From NCBI GenBank assembly GCA_013398955.1, contig VWPU01003242.1, positions 155,983 to 219,982 on the forward strand: 64,000 nucleotides of DNA. Direction: 5' to 3'. A program made the translations under genes and the position numbers. Below are positions 14,301-27,867 of this stretch, one piece after another. The DNA comes from Callaeas wilsoni. Taxonomy: Eukaryota; Chordata; Aves; Passeriformes; Callaeidae. Within the stretch, counting starts at the first letter, position 1; each line of letters begins with the position of its first letter. Under the pieces are notes generated by a model. The model was not told where the DNA came from. It saw only the letters and a program-made list of their open reading frames with translations, and searched no databases.

Positions 14301-14725
14301 GTGTTTATAGTTAAGGTACACAGGGAATGGATTACAGTAAGCACAGCACATGCAAACAGTTGCAAACCCTTACAAGAGCTCCTTCTCTTTAGTTAAATCA
14401 AACATGAAGGGCAAACAAGATTAAAAATCAATACTTTGAGACAAACTGCTTGACTTTATTTTTTAATCTAGTAGATGTGCATATGGCCAAAAGTACCTGT
14501 AAGGAAAATCAATCTGCCAATAGCATTCAATTTCAGTTTTTGGAATAGCCTGAGATGGCAATGGACCCCCAACCTACGGCATCCAAGGACAGGCTCCTGG
14601 GAGAAGCAAGAATATATATCCCCATGATTGGCCTTCTTACCCTTTATTTTTTAGCTTTATTAATCATATGGGAGTTTTTTTCTAAATTAGTTAATGCATT
14701 TGCTTTTTGCTTCCCATGATCTATA
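11326..14725. other. Intergenic, no gene recognised
   Basis: The largest open frame (12769-13191, plus strand) has no recognisable domain or codon pattern and is taken as chance. Nothing else seen. Confidence 0.6.
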
Positions 14726-15350
14726 TGTGGTGGGTTAACCTTCCCAAACACCCTAAATCCCTCCCAGCTGCTCACTCACTCACACCTCCCAGCCTCAGAA
14801 AATGTGTGAGCAAGGTCTTGTGTCACAGGAAGGACAAGGAGCTTGGTAACTTGCCAGTTAGCATCACAGGCAGGCTTGATGGAGTTGGAGGGAAATATTT
14901 TAAGTTGTTGCTAATTAAAATAGATTCAGGTAGTGAGAAACAAAGATAAACATTAAAATAATACCTTTCTTCTCCCACTTCTTACAGGCGCAGCTTCATA
15001 CGCAACTCTTGTACTTCCTTTTACTCCCAGGTTGCACAGGGAGATGTGGGAATGGAAGCTGGGGTCAGTCCATAACTGCTGCTCTTTCCTTCTCATGCTT
15101 TTCCCCTTCTCCAGCATGGAGTCCTCCCTGAGCTGCAGTTCTTCGGGATAAACCTTCTCTAGCATGGATCCTCATCAGTGGGGGGGACATCTGCTTCAGC
15201 TCCTGGAGTACCTCCTCTACTGCCCCCTTCCCTATCCTCTTCTGTCATTGGTGTCCCCTCTGCTGTTTCTCACTTTTTCCGTCCTTCACGCCCATCCAGA
15301 GTTATCTGTTTTTTCTTAACAATAACATTTTCACCAAAATGTTGAGCAGC
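14726..15350 (-). mobile_element. Decayed LTR copy, same broad family
   Basis: Starts TGTGGTGGGTTAACCTTCC. It then carries AATTAAAATAGATTCAGG next to TAGTGAGAAACAAAGA and the CTCCAGCATGG / GAGCTGCAGTTCTTC blocks typical of this LTR family as I remember it. The right end is too worn to fix; 15350 is a guess. No coding sequence of a provirus is recognisable beside it. Confidence 0.5.
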
Positions 15351-17164
15351 ATTAGTTTCTGTTCCCGTCATCTGTCAGGCCAATCCCTCTGTCAGCAGTC
15401 TTGTCAGTTTGTCTTGAGTTGATGTCAGACTAAATGTTGTACCATTAGCATGCTCATCTTTATGCCTTTTATCAGTGGCTTAATGCTAATGCTCTGTAAG
15501 ACTTCAGGAATTTCCCTGGTACACCAGGATGTTCTCAAAATGAAGATGAGTAAGTCAATTATATCCTTGGCAGATTTTCCAGGCCTTCTGAGTATGCAGC
15601 AAGACTTAAACCTGTTTGTGTCTAATACAGATTTTTAATGTCCTCACTTAAAACTTAGCTGCTAAAAAAAAATCACTTCTTTCATTATGCTTGAAAATAC
15701 CATGCTGCTTAATTCAAAATGCGTAACAGAAATCTCTGTTTATCAGTCTACCTCTTCTCACCCTTCTCCTTAGTAGGATGTTGCTGCTGCCTGCTATCTT
15801 TAAGGTTTCTATCAGGCTTTCCCCTTTTTATGTCCCGTTTCTCTTCGGGAGCACAAGTTCTGTGCTGGTAAAAACACAGGCTTCTGTCCATACAGCTTAA
15901 AAGGCTTCAGGGCCTCTCCTGGTGGTATGTTGCAAGTTCACCTCCTTTTTAAACATCTTTTCTTGTGGAGCTTTTGGCCATGGCTCCTGAACAGGGCCTC
16001 ATATGCCCTGTTCTTATACGAAATTCTGAATTTTCAATTTCTGAACCATCCTGGTGGGTGAAGTTTTGATTTTTTTGCTGGGAGTTGCCATTATTTCCAG
16101 CAAGTAGCTGGCTCTCAGTTTGCCATGATTTAAAAGAAAACAGGACCGTCTCTATGTGCAGTAGGTAAAAGATGGGCCAGTTGGGCCTCAAACTCTCTCC
16201 CTAACCTCTTATTTCAGATCCTCTGTGGTTCACCCTCTCCACTAACAGCTGAGACACCTCTGACCCCCTTCTGCCCAGTCTGGGTTAGCCAAGGTGTCCA
16301 AAGACTGAATGTTTGGTAAGGCATATTTTCAGTAATGGGAAGGGGTTATCTGAGGAGCTTCTTGGTCATGAGAAATTGGTCCTGACCTGAGCAGGAAATT
16401 GGGTCAGAAGGTCACCAGAGACACCTCCTAAGCTAAATTGTTCTATAATTCTATGCAAAAATGTATATCACTTAGTAAGCCGGCTGAAAATATTAAATAT
16501 GCAAAGGTAGAGTACAGGATGAGACATGTGACATAATTACATTGTTGAAAAAAAATTTTTATTTTAAATTTTATTTCCCAAAGTAAAAACTCTACAGGAA
16601 GTATGTAACCATTAAAAAAAAATTTATATTCTCTAATCTAATGATATTTTCAATTGCTTTGAAAGTTCTCCATTGATGCCAGTCTGCAGTGCTAGTGCTC
16701 AGGGATGCATTCAGCACATGATGACGTGCATTTCTTTGTGGGCTCCTGAGTTACACAGAACCTGTCCTCTCTGGTAAGTGAAACTAAGTGAAACAGTGAT
16801 AACACTGCTGTTTTGAAAGCAGTGAGTCACTTGCATTTGCTAATAATACATTCAAAATCTGTGCCATTTCCGGCTGTGTTTTAGCCGGGGCTCTGTGACA
16901 CCTACCAGGCAGTGTGGGGCCGCAGGAGGAAGTTATCCAGCACCAGCAAATGATAAAGGTGGTTTTCTGAGGAACTGGACCCAAGGTGCTCATAGCCTCA
17001 GCTTGTCAGAGCTCTGCAAGTGCACATCTACCACACAGGAGGCTCGTGCTGCCTGTCTGGAGTTAGCGAGTCCATGGCTTTGGCTTTGAGAGTGTGGTGG
17101 TGCACAAGGGAGGATTTTTCTCCCTTTCGCTTACTCCACTCTCATGTGGCATTGGAAAACAGCA
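15351..17164. other. Intergenic between two LTR copies
   Basis: The DNA between the two oppositely oriented LTR copies holds one CR1 tip (16376-16454). The first part may be further decayed LTR or internal retroviral sequence, but no protein motif is visible. Confidence 0.45.
16376..16454 (+). mobile_element. CR1 3'-end fragment, old
   Basis: Reads like the CR1 3' tip in sense: a TGACCTGAGCAGG-like start, a GGTCAGAAGGTCACCAGAG-like middle and the tip TAAATTGTTCTATAATTCTATG. Heavily diverged; identification rests on the end motif. Confidence 0.55.
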
Positions 17165-18052
17165 TGTATTGTGTTTGCACAGCAAGGTTTTGGTAGCAGG
17201 GGTCTGCAGGGCTGGCTTCTGTGAGAAGTGGCTAGAAACGTTCCTCATGCCCAACAGAGCCAATGGCAGCCAGCTCCAGGATGGACCTGCTGCTGGCCAA
17301 ACGGAGACCACTGGTGACGGTGGTAGCTTTGCTGCAATAACAGATTAAAGGAGAGGGAAAATTTACTGCCTAGGAGCAAGTTTTGGCCAGAGAGGAGTGA
17401 GAATATGGGAGAGGAACAACTCTGCAGACACCAAAGTCAGTGAAGAAGGTGGGGAGGAGGTGCTCCAGGTGCCAGAGCAGAGATTCCCCTGCAGCCTGTG
17501 GTGCAGACTGTGGTGAGGCGGCTGTGCCCCTGCTGCTCACGGAGGCCCGTGCTGGCTGCAGCAAAGATCCACCTGCAGCCCCTGGGAGACCTCTCACTGG
17601 AGCAGGGGAAGAGTGTAAGGAACCCCCTTTTGAGGAGGAAGGAGAGGCAGAATCCATGTGATAAATTGACTGCAGCCCTCATTCTCTGTGCCCCTGTGCC
17701 ACTGGGAAGAAGGAAGTAGAGAAATCAGGAGTGAAGTTTAGGCTGGGAAGAAGGGAGGGGTGGGGAGAGGTGTTTTCAAATTTGTTTTTATTTTGCGTTA
17801 CCCTACTCTGGTGTTAATTGGCAATAAATTAAACTAATTTGCCCAAGCTGAGTCTGTTTTGCCCATGACAGTAGTTGATGAGTGATCTCTCCCCGCCCTT
17901 ATCTTGAGCTGTTCATTGTATTTTCAATGTGTTCATTGTATTTTCTTACCCATGAGCTGTTCATTGTATTTTCCCTCCCCTGCCCCAGCGGAGGAGGGGA
18001 GTGGTAGAGTGGCTTTGGTGGGCACTGTGCATGCAGCCAGGGTGAACCACTA
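17165..18052 (+). mobile_element. Endogenous retrovirus LTR, probably solo
   Basis: Opens TGTATTGTGTTTGCACAGCA and ends GCCAGGGTGAACCACTA, the two termini of the same family as the 54.9-kb copy, here in the opposite orientation. Shared blocks include AACTCTGCAGACACCAAAG, GCAGAGATTCCCCTGCAG and GAGCAGGGGAAGAGTGT. The LTR polyadenylation hexamer AATAAA is at 17823-17828. AGCA flanks both ends (17161-17164 and 18053-18056), a possible short target duplication. No viral gene is present. Confidence 0.75.
17906..17973 (+). repeat. 20-bp motif repeated three times inside the LTR
   Basis: GAGCTGTTCATTGTATTTTC occurs at 17906-17925 and exactly again at 17954-17973, with a variant sharing the last 15 bases at 17926-17945. 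Other LTR copies I can recall carry this segment once, so it is a local expansion in this copy. Confidence 0.85.
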
Positions 18053-21000
18053 AGCAGACAGGCTATTTTACAGCGCAAGCAGAAGTGTTTTCTTCCGTGT
18101 GATTTCAAGCACGAGCAACAAACATGTATAGCAAAAAAGAAATTGGCTTAGCCAGCGCTTCAAAGGGTGTGAGCTGCCACCCATGGTAATTTCAGTGTGA
18201 TACCTGCCGACTTCCCCTTTGCAAAAGGCTTCTTGAATGATTCATGCTCTCATCTACTGATGTTCCTGACTTCTTAAACCACACCACTAACCCTTTGCCT
18301 TGGACCCAAAATTTCCAAATTGTTTTTAAAGGGTGCTTTTGTGTGTGTGTGTATGTGTGTGCAATCCCAGCCTGTGCCCCGAGGGACAGATCTGGCAGTG
18401 GAAAGCCACCATTCTCCCTGGCCTTACTCATCTCCCTCATGCTTGCTTTTCCCCTTGAAGGGATGGAGTGTGTCCTCCCTACCCAGAGATGCCAGTTGAG
18501 ACACAGACCTTCCGGGAACTCTCCATCTCTTCCTGGGAAGAGCTGCCTTGCCCTTTTCTGATTAGACTGCACAGTTATGATGCTGACCCAAACAGAAAGC
18601 CAGGATGAGTGGGCACTTCCTCCTCCTGCTTTAACTACTGGGCAGAGGAGGGAAGCACCATGCTTCCAAACTCTCCCTCTTTTGGATCACCCCGTACCAG
18701 CTCAGATGCTCCCCATTTAAACACTTTTCAAAATCTTTTCTAAAACGTATCACCCTTTTTTGTTTTAATTAGCACAGATAACAATGACTGCTTTCGAAAA
18801 GGCACAAGGAGCTCCCATCTCTCCAGGCCTGCAAGTGAAGCTGCAAGGCACTGGCATGGTGGGTGGCAGTGCTTTCCATGGCGGCACACCTGTGAGGCCA
18901 TGCTTTCCCAATGCCTCCAGTGACTGATCCACTTAGGAAAGCAGCTCTTCTGGTTACATTTAGCTCTTTAATCCTTTTCTCTCCCTTTCCAGAAGTGACA
19001 ACTTTTCTGTTTGCACCTCCATTGCATCACCACTCCCCTCTACAGCTGCCCTGCATTTTTTTTTTGCCTAACAGCATGTAATTAATCAGCTCAGGTTTGT
19101 AATAAAATATGACGCCCATTTAATAGACTGAGTCACGGGTAGAGCCAAGCAGAATGAGCTGATGGGAAGGATGGCAGGGGAGATAACGTAGGGCTGTCAG
19201 CAGGCGAGGGGCAGGCCTGCCTTGAACAGCCAGTGCTCCTCAGAGGCGGCCTGGGTGACACCAAGACCAAACCTGCTCGTGTTTCCCTGTTGCTTGGTGA
19301 GGTTTTGGCATGTTTTCCTGCCAGAGCCAGCGCTTCTGAGGCAGGAGCCAGATTAGTTGATCCTTTCCATAAGCAATGGGCATCAGCTGAGGGTTAGGCT
19401 GGGAATGAGGAAACACAGAGAATGGGTGGAGTGGAGAGGTGACTGCCAGCCCTGTGGGGACACTCATCCTCTGGACAAGGTGAAGGGGTTGGACCCCAGG
19501 TGCTGATGAGCCTTTTGGGGGGGAGCCACCAGTCTCATCCCTGAGCTGTTGCTGGCTTTTTGAAACATTTCCATATGTAATATTTTTTTTTGCTGGCTGT
19601 GGTACAGTCACATCATTAAACTTCATTAGAGGGTGATAAAATACTTATATAAACACCTCATAAAACCAGCCGATCACTGGCACTGTACTACTCCATGTGC
19701 TCCAGAGTTTCAGGACACAGGAGTTCTGTGACGTTATAAAAATCTCCCTCCTGTGGCTCAGAGACAGTCCAAGCTAAGGAAGAGCTGTTGTGCAGCTGAC
19801 GAAGGCTTTAGGGCTTGCACACAGGCAGCTAAACTGGTGTATCTGGGAATGCTCATGAACAACACCAGAAAGATGCTGGGCCTTTTACAATTTACTTTGC
19901 AAGAGCTGTAGAAAAAGTAGAAAGTGCAGCACCATGACTGCGAAGATGGGTGTCCATGTGTGTATATCTAGACATATGTAGCAAAAATAAACACTTTCTG
20001 ATTTTCTGGCTAACGCAACTGCTGTTACGCTAGAAGCTTTTCAAGCAAAATGGTTTTAGCTCTATTTCCAGCAATAATGAATATTTCCACGTGACTGCTT
20101 TTCAGCTGTTTGTTAGAAAATGCTTATCTAGAATTTTTTTATGATGTAAGCTAATTACATCCCAAATTAAAAAAGACCTTATTAATGAATAAGATACTGG
20201 GATTTGGCATTTGATTTCAGCATTCAGCACAATTCCTGTTTAATGCTGTGCAAACTAATTGAGTCTCTCATCCCAGACCAGAAACTGCAAAAGCTGTGAC
20301 GGTACAAATCACGCGTTGCAGCATATTCATTGCACGAGAAGATTCAGGGTGCTCTGGGGATGGGCAGGAGAGCAAAAGCTCTGCCAGTTCTCGGTATTTC
20401 TCCACACCACCACGTCCCAGGAGGCAGCAGTGGCTGCGGGACCTCGTTTCCAGCCCCGCAGTGTGGCAAGTCCTGCACTGAGCTTGCAAATGCAGCACCA
20501 GCCCTGTATTAGCCTGCCACGCTGCAGAAGGAACAGGATCAAAGGAGAGAGTCATCCTTACCCAAGTTCTTGCAAGTCTTGTTTCTGGTTTTTTACCAGG
20601 TATTCCAACCACTTTGTAATTTTTTTTTTTCTTGGAAAAAAATGTTAACAAAGCTCTAGGACTAACCCGGATTACCTACTCTGCTTTTTTAACTGTTGAA
20701 TTAATAATCTCCTTACTTTATAGCCCTGCCAGGAGGAATAAGACTATTGTTAAGGCATGACACCAGACTGCAGAAAGGGTGTCTGCTCAAAACTTGTTTA
20801 GTCCTCTCATCCTTGCCTGTAAACCACTGGAAACCATACAAACCTCTCACAGTTTGGACAGTAGCCATTCCAGGTAAACTATAAATTTTTTTTGGTCTCC
20901 TTTCCCTGTTAAGGTAAGAAACACCCCAAAGCTAAACAACTGAGAGTGGTCTTTTACCAATGCTGAGGAGCTCTGGAAAGAGCAGCTTTTGTGGTAGATA

Positions 21001-24000
21001 GATGCCAGAAAAGCCATTTTAAGATTGCCTATCAGTTAAAGCTCTAAAGCCAGGGAGGTGGAGCTGCAGAAACGCCCTTCCTATTGGTGCCAGAATATTA
21101 TTTAGCTCTTCCTTAGAAAACATCAGCAGTTAGGAAGGGCTCCAAGTTTTCCCAAGGAAACATTGTAATGAAATGCATCATCCAGCTGTCTGTGCCTTCA
21201 CCACCACTCACCCGTATCCATCCCTTCATCCTGCAATCTGGCGACAGCTCGCAGGTTGTGCAAACCTGCTGAATTCAAGTGCCACCCAAAAAATGTTTTC
21301 CAAGTGGATGCAGTTTCCAGCTATGGGAATTTTCACTTTCCCCACTAAATTACCTGGAACAGATATTCAACATCTGTTATTTTTATTTATTTACATATTT
21401 AAATTGCTGCTCAGTCAATCCCATAAGTCCTCAAAGGTAAACCAGTCCCAAGAAATAGGATTGACCAGTGATGAGAATGTTGTAATTTTAAAAGTGGGTC
21501 AGGGCTGAGTAATGCTATGATTTCTTATTCTTTCAACTTTCATGGGACAGCAGGGCCACCCTGGTGGGTGTGGATGAATTTCTCCTTGCTAACATAAAAT
21601 GCTTCTTTTGCTCTGGAATTTCCAGTTTCAAGACCTGAAATTCTGGCATAAACATTCAGATTGCATTATAACAGCTGAAAAAAAGAAATTAAGAAATATA
21701 GTTAATTAGCCCACCCCCACCTCTGATTCAGTGTATCATCAATCTCTTCTCTAAAGCATTCTTCACCACTGTAATGGCTATTTTATCTAAGCAACAAAGA
21801 GAAACAGGCTCCAGCTGGGGATTTAAAACCTGATACTGATTTTCTTAAAATAAATAGCACTAATAAGCAAAAATGAGGGCATTTCTTAATTTGGTTGCTT
21901 GGGCTACTGAAATAGCAGAGGGCACAAAAAGAACAGTAAGTAATAACCTCAATGAGCACAGTTCAGGGATTTTTCTTTTCTTTACCTTATTCCTCAAAGC
22001 TGAAGAAAGAGATGACAAAGTTGTATTGAATGCAATAACTTTTAAAACTTATTTAAATCAAGGAAATAGAACACAAACAACCTGTTGGGTTTTTTCATTT
22101 TTTCTGAATTCCTAGTTCCTATTAGGTTTTGCAGCTAATAATCTCTATATCCTGGCCTAGTCACAGTGCTGAAATAAAAGCTGTTGATTATATTGATTTT
22201 GTGGCAGATTATGGAATTCTTTTAAATTTGTAATTTAGATCCAGAATGCACTGCTCACCAGGTCACAATGATGTTGAGAACTAATCTTGGTGTCTGGCAT
22301 TATACTTATAATGGGAAATTTGCTCAGTGAGGGAGGAACTGCACAGCATTCTGCTGCTGTTTTAACAAAGAGTTACATTGCCTCAAGACGTCATGCTGCC
22401 AAATTGCTACACCAAAAATTAAATTGAGAACCGAGTCTCAAATCCTTTGTCTGGCTATAACATCATGTTATTTTCAGCATCCTTGCAATGCAAAAGCAAG
22501 CAGACCACTAATGCTTTGGGCATCTCTTTGTTCCTACAGCACATGTTCCTACTCCCCATGAAAACATGCATCAAGATATAAAGTGAAGAAAATATCAAGA
22601 ATATTTTGGTCAGATTAAAATACCCACTTATTCCCCAGTCAGTTAAAATTTCTAAGAAAATACATTACAAAGTAAATGGATTCCTTCTACTTAGTGCATC
22701 TCCTACTGAGTTGAAGAGCCATCTTCTAATCCTTGCCATGAATTGCAGAGAGCCCAGTGCTGCTCCCTGGTAGCCAGTGGCTGGACCAGAGGCTGGCGAA
22801 GTCAGACTCAAGGTGTTGAAAGAATGAGAAATTGTCTCACTGCCAAAAATGTGCTGAAACATATTTTGAAAGGCACCATGTGAGTCTGAGTATGAAAAAA
22901 ATTACAGGCTTGCTTAATTTGGAATTGAATCTGCTGTTCTAATGGTTCAGCTCAAGGATTTTAGTAAATCAGTACCTCTGTAGTTTTCAACAGGCTTCAG
23001 ACAACACCTTCTGGATCCAAGAGATTTTATAGACCTGTGAGACAGGCAGCTTATGCCAACTGCTTATCAAGATGGTAGTACAGGTGTATTCCATAGTGCT
23101 GGTGCAACCAGAGGCATTAAGGAGAGTTTAAGTTACAAGCACTGCACATACAAGTCTCGTATCTCACCCCTTATCAAAAGCACATTTAATAAAGTGCCAT
23201 AAAGCAAGAAAAAAAACTGCCCATGCACTGGTCTGCAGCACAAAGTGGAGTTTTCTCAGTAAGAACTTTGCCACAGCCAACACTGGGTAAATTCAAGATA
23301 CATTGCCATTTATAGTATTTTACTAAAGTAAACATATACTAAAGTATACATTCATTGTAAAGTCTTAAAAAAACCCCCAAACCCACAAAAAACCAAAGTG
23401 GAAAAAAATTAAAGGTTTTGGTCCTTATTTTTCTATTATCCTCCAAATTTCTTAGCGTGCAATGTGAGGTCTAGATGGTAACTAAACTTTCATAAATTCT
23501 GTTAGCATCATGGACTGTCCTTAGTGAAAATTCTCACTGAAATAAGTGAGACTTCACTGAGAGAATACCAAAAAGCATCAAAAGTCACAATGGGGATTTT
23601 ACCTGTGCAAGAAGACTTACCTGACTGTAAAATAAAAATACCCAAAAGTCAGATTTATATAAAAATCTGGTATTTATTAAATTGACATCACAGAAGAGCT
23701 CAGTATAAAATCTCTAACAAGGTGATTTTATAGCGCAGTAAACTCTCTGTTTCTCACAGCCAGAAGCTCTGGTTATGAATGTACAGTGTGCCTTCATATT
23801 ATAGAATACAAAACTGGAGTTTGTCCTTGTAGCCCCGTATTTGTTAAGCAGGAAGACAAAATTTAATAAAAGCTGTTCCTTCTATTAGCTTATTGTATCT
23901 AGAACATCCAGTTTTGAGATTATTAAATGAAAAATATTGTTACTACTCAGCCTGCTCAGACTGTGCGGCCACTATTTGGCATTTCAGACTGCAAGAAAAG

Positions 24001-27000
24001 TCACTTCACATGCCTCAGTGACAAATCGCAGCAGTAAACTATTCCCTGGACACACATCACAATCTTCATCCAAGGAGCCACTCCAGCAGAGCAGAAAGGC
24101 ATGCACAGTGCTTGAAGAGGGCAAAGAGGGAAAGAGGGGAATTTTTCAGTAAAGAACTAGCTATTACCTAAAATCTCATTTTCTGAGCAAAATCTAACAA
24201 TGTGGTGGGTTTTTTTCCTATTTAATTGGAGCATTTCTAGCATATTTGATTTATGTCAAGCAACTAAGAACTGACAAGCATGGTAGGCTGATGTTTTGAA
24301 AATAGGCAGAACTACAAAAAACCCCATTCATTCCTCCTTGGCCCAGGGACTTCTTCTGTGCCATCTGCCAAATGTGTGGAAACCAGGTCAGACAGCAATT
24401 TCCAGGTGAGAATCTGTTGTTCAGTAAAAAAACTTCCTATCAGGCTGGGTAGACCCAGACTGCTGTACCCTGTGCCCAAGAGCAGCATTTGAGGTGAAGC
24501 CAGTGTACCAAATGATGCCACGGACTTGAAACCCTTGACTGTAAAACACCCCAAAGTTCATTTTAACGTTTTACTCACTTGCAGCTACTACAAGATCTTT
24601 CTATGACATACATCCCACTCTGGAATAATTTAGTAAGCAAGCACCTGACCTGAAGACACATGTAAAAAAAAACAAAAACACCAAAGCAGTAACAGCAGCT
24701 CCACAAAAATAGTTTTTTTAGCAGTAATACAGCAATTTTCAGCTTTGGAGTGCTTTGTGATACTGCAAGAAGCTACTCAGAAGCTCTGAAGATTATTAAT
24801 GAGAAAATACAGAGTGAGTCCCGCCAATGCAGGAGTATGATGTTTGTCATTACTTTCACTCCAAGCATTTGTAGTTAATCACTCTCTTGATTGTCATTTA
24901 AGACAAAGCAAACTTTTATGTACTTCAGAATGTACTTATGCACAAGTACACTACTTGTATACCATTACAGCATCTGTAACGAATACACAGCAATAACAGT
25001 TATAGAGTAGTAATTTAACTCCTGCAACATCTAGGGGCAACGGCAAAAAACAGAGGAGCAATGACCTCGTGTTCTCTAGCTTTTGGCCCAAGTTGTTTCT
25101 TGTATTTATCTGGTTTTCTCTCATAAACACATTCCAAAAAATACTAGCATAAAAGTGGTTTTCTTATCAAACAAATTAAGGTCATACCACTGCAAGAACG
25201 ATAGCTCTCTAGCTAAAGATAAGGACAGAAAATACTTTGAATAATTTCAAAAATCAAAGATTTCTTTTTGTTTAGCAGACTAAAACCTACCCGATACTGA
25301 TTTGACAGATAACAGTGATGCCATATGAACTCGTATCAATTCCCACATACTAAATCAAAATGCAAATAGCTTTTTCCCTCAAAGCTGCACTGATCGTTTG
25401 TGCTCTAGCAGGAACTGCCAGCACTGTTTTATAGTGTGCACTACTCACGGCCTGGATGATCAAGAGACATAAACTAGCCCATCAATAAGTATCTTTGTAA
25501 TTAAGTCAAATGCGATGTCACTGACCTGTCAGGCAGTCAACAGAAAAGTGTGCGTGCATTCACGAGGTGACCTAGAAGTCCCAAGCATAAAAAGACACTG
25601 AAAGGCACTAGTCCATAGAAGGTGCTGCCTTCAAAGCTGTCTTTGAGTACATGCTTCATGAGTATGTTTCAGAGTAGCCCACGTTCATCCAGGGCTTTGA
25701 GCTGAGCAAGAAAACAGGTAATAAAACCCTACCCCCACCCAACCCCAATTTCCCAGATGTTAAGAAGCAAGTGACACAAAAAAGGAAATCCAACATTAGA
25801 GGGTCCACTCTATTCTATCCAATCATCTGATGACTCTGATTTCATCACAGGTTCTTATTTTTAACTGCTGGTGGGGAATAGAGTTATGAGAAGATGCCTG
25901 CAGAGAGAGCCTACCCCAGCGTACATTAATCACCTAAGGGACAAATCCTGCTCTGAACACTTGGTGTATTTTCTGATTCCAGGGAGGATGTAAGCAGTGG
26001 ATTGAAGCAATATCTGAGAATTGCACAAGACATAATTGACCACACCGTATTTTGCTATGGGGGCAGACTTGATTCTCTACTACTTGACATCCGGAGTAGC
26101 TATTTGCACTTAGGTTCTAGGAGAGCGACATGGGTGCAACTTGGTATTATAAGGTTGATTACAGAGATCATACTTGACAGACAATGAAGGAACTTACTGT
26201 ACCCAGCAACACGTAACCACGAATTACACCTAGTGCCAAAAGTGCTCCAGATTCTCCGGGATGAGAGATGGCATTAACACTGCAGTGTCCAGCAAAAGCT
26301 AAACTACATGGCTAATGGCATTCCTAATTGTTAACACTTCCAAGACCAAGTAAGGCAACTCAGGGGCTTTTTTTGTTTAAAAATATCCTATTTTCAGTCA
26401 GTTCCCTAAGGGTGATTTCAAAGCAACTAAACTATTATTTGAGGACAATATTCAAAATTAGGCAGTCCTTGTAACCTTAAAACGGCAGGATGTGCCACAA
26501 AAATGTTTTTCTCAAACTCCTGGGCAATGAAACAGATTACATCACACGATCTGCACAACACTAAAATTAGCAGGCATCTTGAGGCAAGATGGGACACAGA
26601 AGAACATACTACAGAATGTATAAAACCAAACTCAAACAGCATGAAAAAAGTAATGTTTATTTTTAATGTTTACAAAAGCATGAACACCTTATGCAAAAGC
26701 AGCACCCTGAACCATACATTTCCCTCAATCCTCCTGGGATATTGGCAGAAAGCAAGTATTTTCTCTGCTCTTTAGTGCTCACCATACTCTGCTGAGGTAA
26801 GTGGGAACCAACCCACTGATTTCCACGGAGCTCCTCTGCTTACATTAGCAAAGGGGCCAGCGCATCAGACTGCAGTGCAATGAGATGTCATATGGGTGTC
26901 TTGCTTTAGGTATCAAATTAGGTCTGTGTTTCTAACCAAGAAAAATACACTATCCAGATAGTTAATTAGCTCCCCATTCTCTTCAATTTTAACTGAAATA

Positions 27001-27349
27001 GATCTCATTTTAAATGAGACTCTCAGCCCACACTAGCTTCATGCAAGATGTAACTTTATGCACCATGAACACTTTTATTCAAGTTTTTAAGAAATAGCTA
27101 GTGCTTGTAAGCTATTTTAGGACTGAGATCTTGCATCACAAAAGCTATTTATCTTTTCTTACTTCCCTTCCCAGCACATGCAGTTCAAGTGTTTACCCTG
27201 AAGAAGTGTGCCCTTAGGTTAACCTGAAAAAAAATGTGCAGCATTTTCATTTTGCCTTCACCTTTTTCTCCTGATCTGGAGCTGGAAGTAATTGATGGTC
27301 CTATAATCAAACAGGCCATGCTTTTGAACCTACAGAGAAACATTTGTTT
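18053..27349. other. Intergenic, no gene recognised
   Basis: Mostly unique AT-rich sequence. The block at 20020-20260 looks like a candidate conserved non-coding element. Open frames here have no recognisable protein features. Confidence 0.6.
18341..18362. repeat. (GT)n microsatellite
   Basis: A short run of GT units with one AT interruption. Confidence 0.85.
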
Positions 27350-27412
27350 AGTGGTTGGACTCAGTCATCTTAAGGGCCTTCTCCAACCTAAATGGTTTTA
27401 TGACTCTTATGA
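27350..27412 (+). mobile_element. CR1 3'-end fragment
   Basis: Contains GTTGGACTCAGTCATCTTAA, then CTTCTCCAACCTAAATGGTT and a decayed TTATGACTCTTATGA tip, the order seen at the 3' end of CR1 in sense orientation. Only about 60 bases remain. Confidence 0.7.
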
Positions 27413-27585
27413 TTTATTTTTAGAAGTCTTCTGTTAAACAGAGAATACGACTGCAATGATTTCAAAGACTCACCTGGAGCAAGTTACTCATACTAAAATG
27501 ATTCCTACTATAATACAGCATAATTCCCCAGCTACCCTGAGTTGAGAACCCTCCCCTCAGAATCTACAACTGATGCTTCAAAATA

Positions 27586-27591
27586 TTTATT
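27586..27591 (-). terminator. Candidate distal polyadenylation signal (AATAAA)
   Basis: A canonical AATAAA hexamer on the minus strand about 3.6 kb past the ELOVL4 stop. It is one of several candidates; AATAAA occurs often by chance in AT-rich DNA. Confidence 0.15.
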
Positions 27592-27805
27592 ACACTGGTA
27601 GAAATGGCTCTGTCTTGTCTGCCATCCTATGTCTAAAATGACTGACAAATACTATTTACGTCTGCAAGACTGATATTGGATCTGTGGAATGAAAACTGCT
27701 TCATTTTACTGCTGGAGCTGTAGGAATCATTCTATTAGCTCCTGCCAAATTCACATTCAATAAATATAATGTACTTCACATATTGAAAGAATCTGCTAAG
27801 AACTC

Positions 27806-27867
27806 ATACATATATACACACACACATACACTATGTATGTGTACACATATATACACACATGTATAGA
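27806..27867. repeat. Imperfect (TA/CA)n microsatellite with dyad symmetry
   Basis: A CATATATACACACACACATAC block followed by TATGTATGTGTACACATATA, so the two halves are partly self-complementary around 27830. Confidence 0.8.

Noticed and set aside
17370..17719. Several overlapping open frames of 73-95 residues
   Set aside because: They are frames across the LTR at 17165-18052 and carry no viral or cellular protein motif.
27806..27867. TA/CA palindromic tract as a possible regulatory hairpin
   Set aside because: The symmetry is what alternating TA/CA/TG units give by themselves, and no conserved stem is evident.
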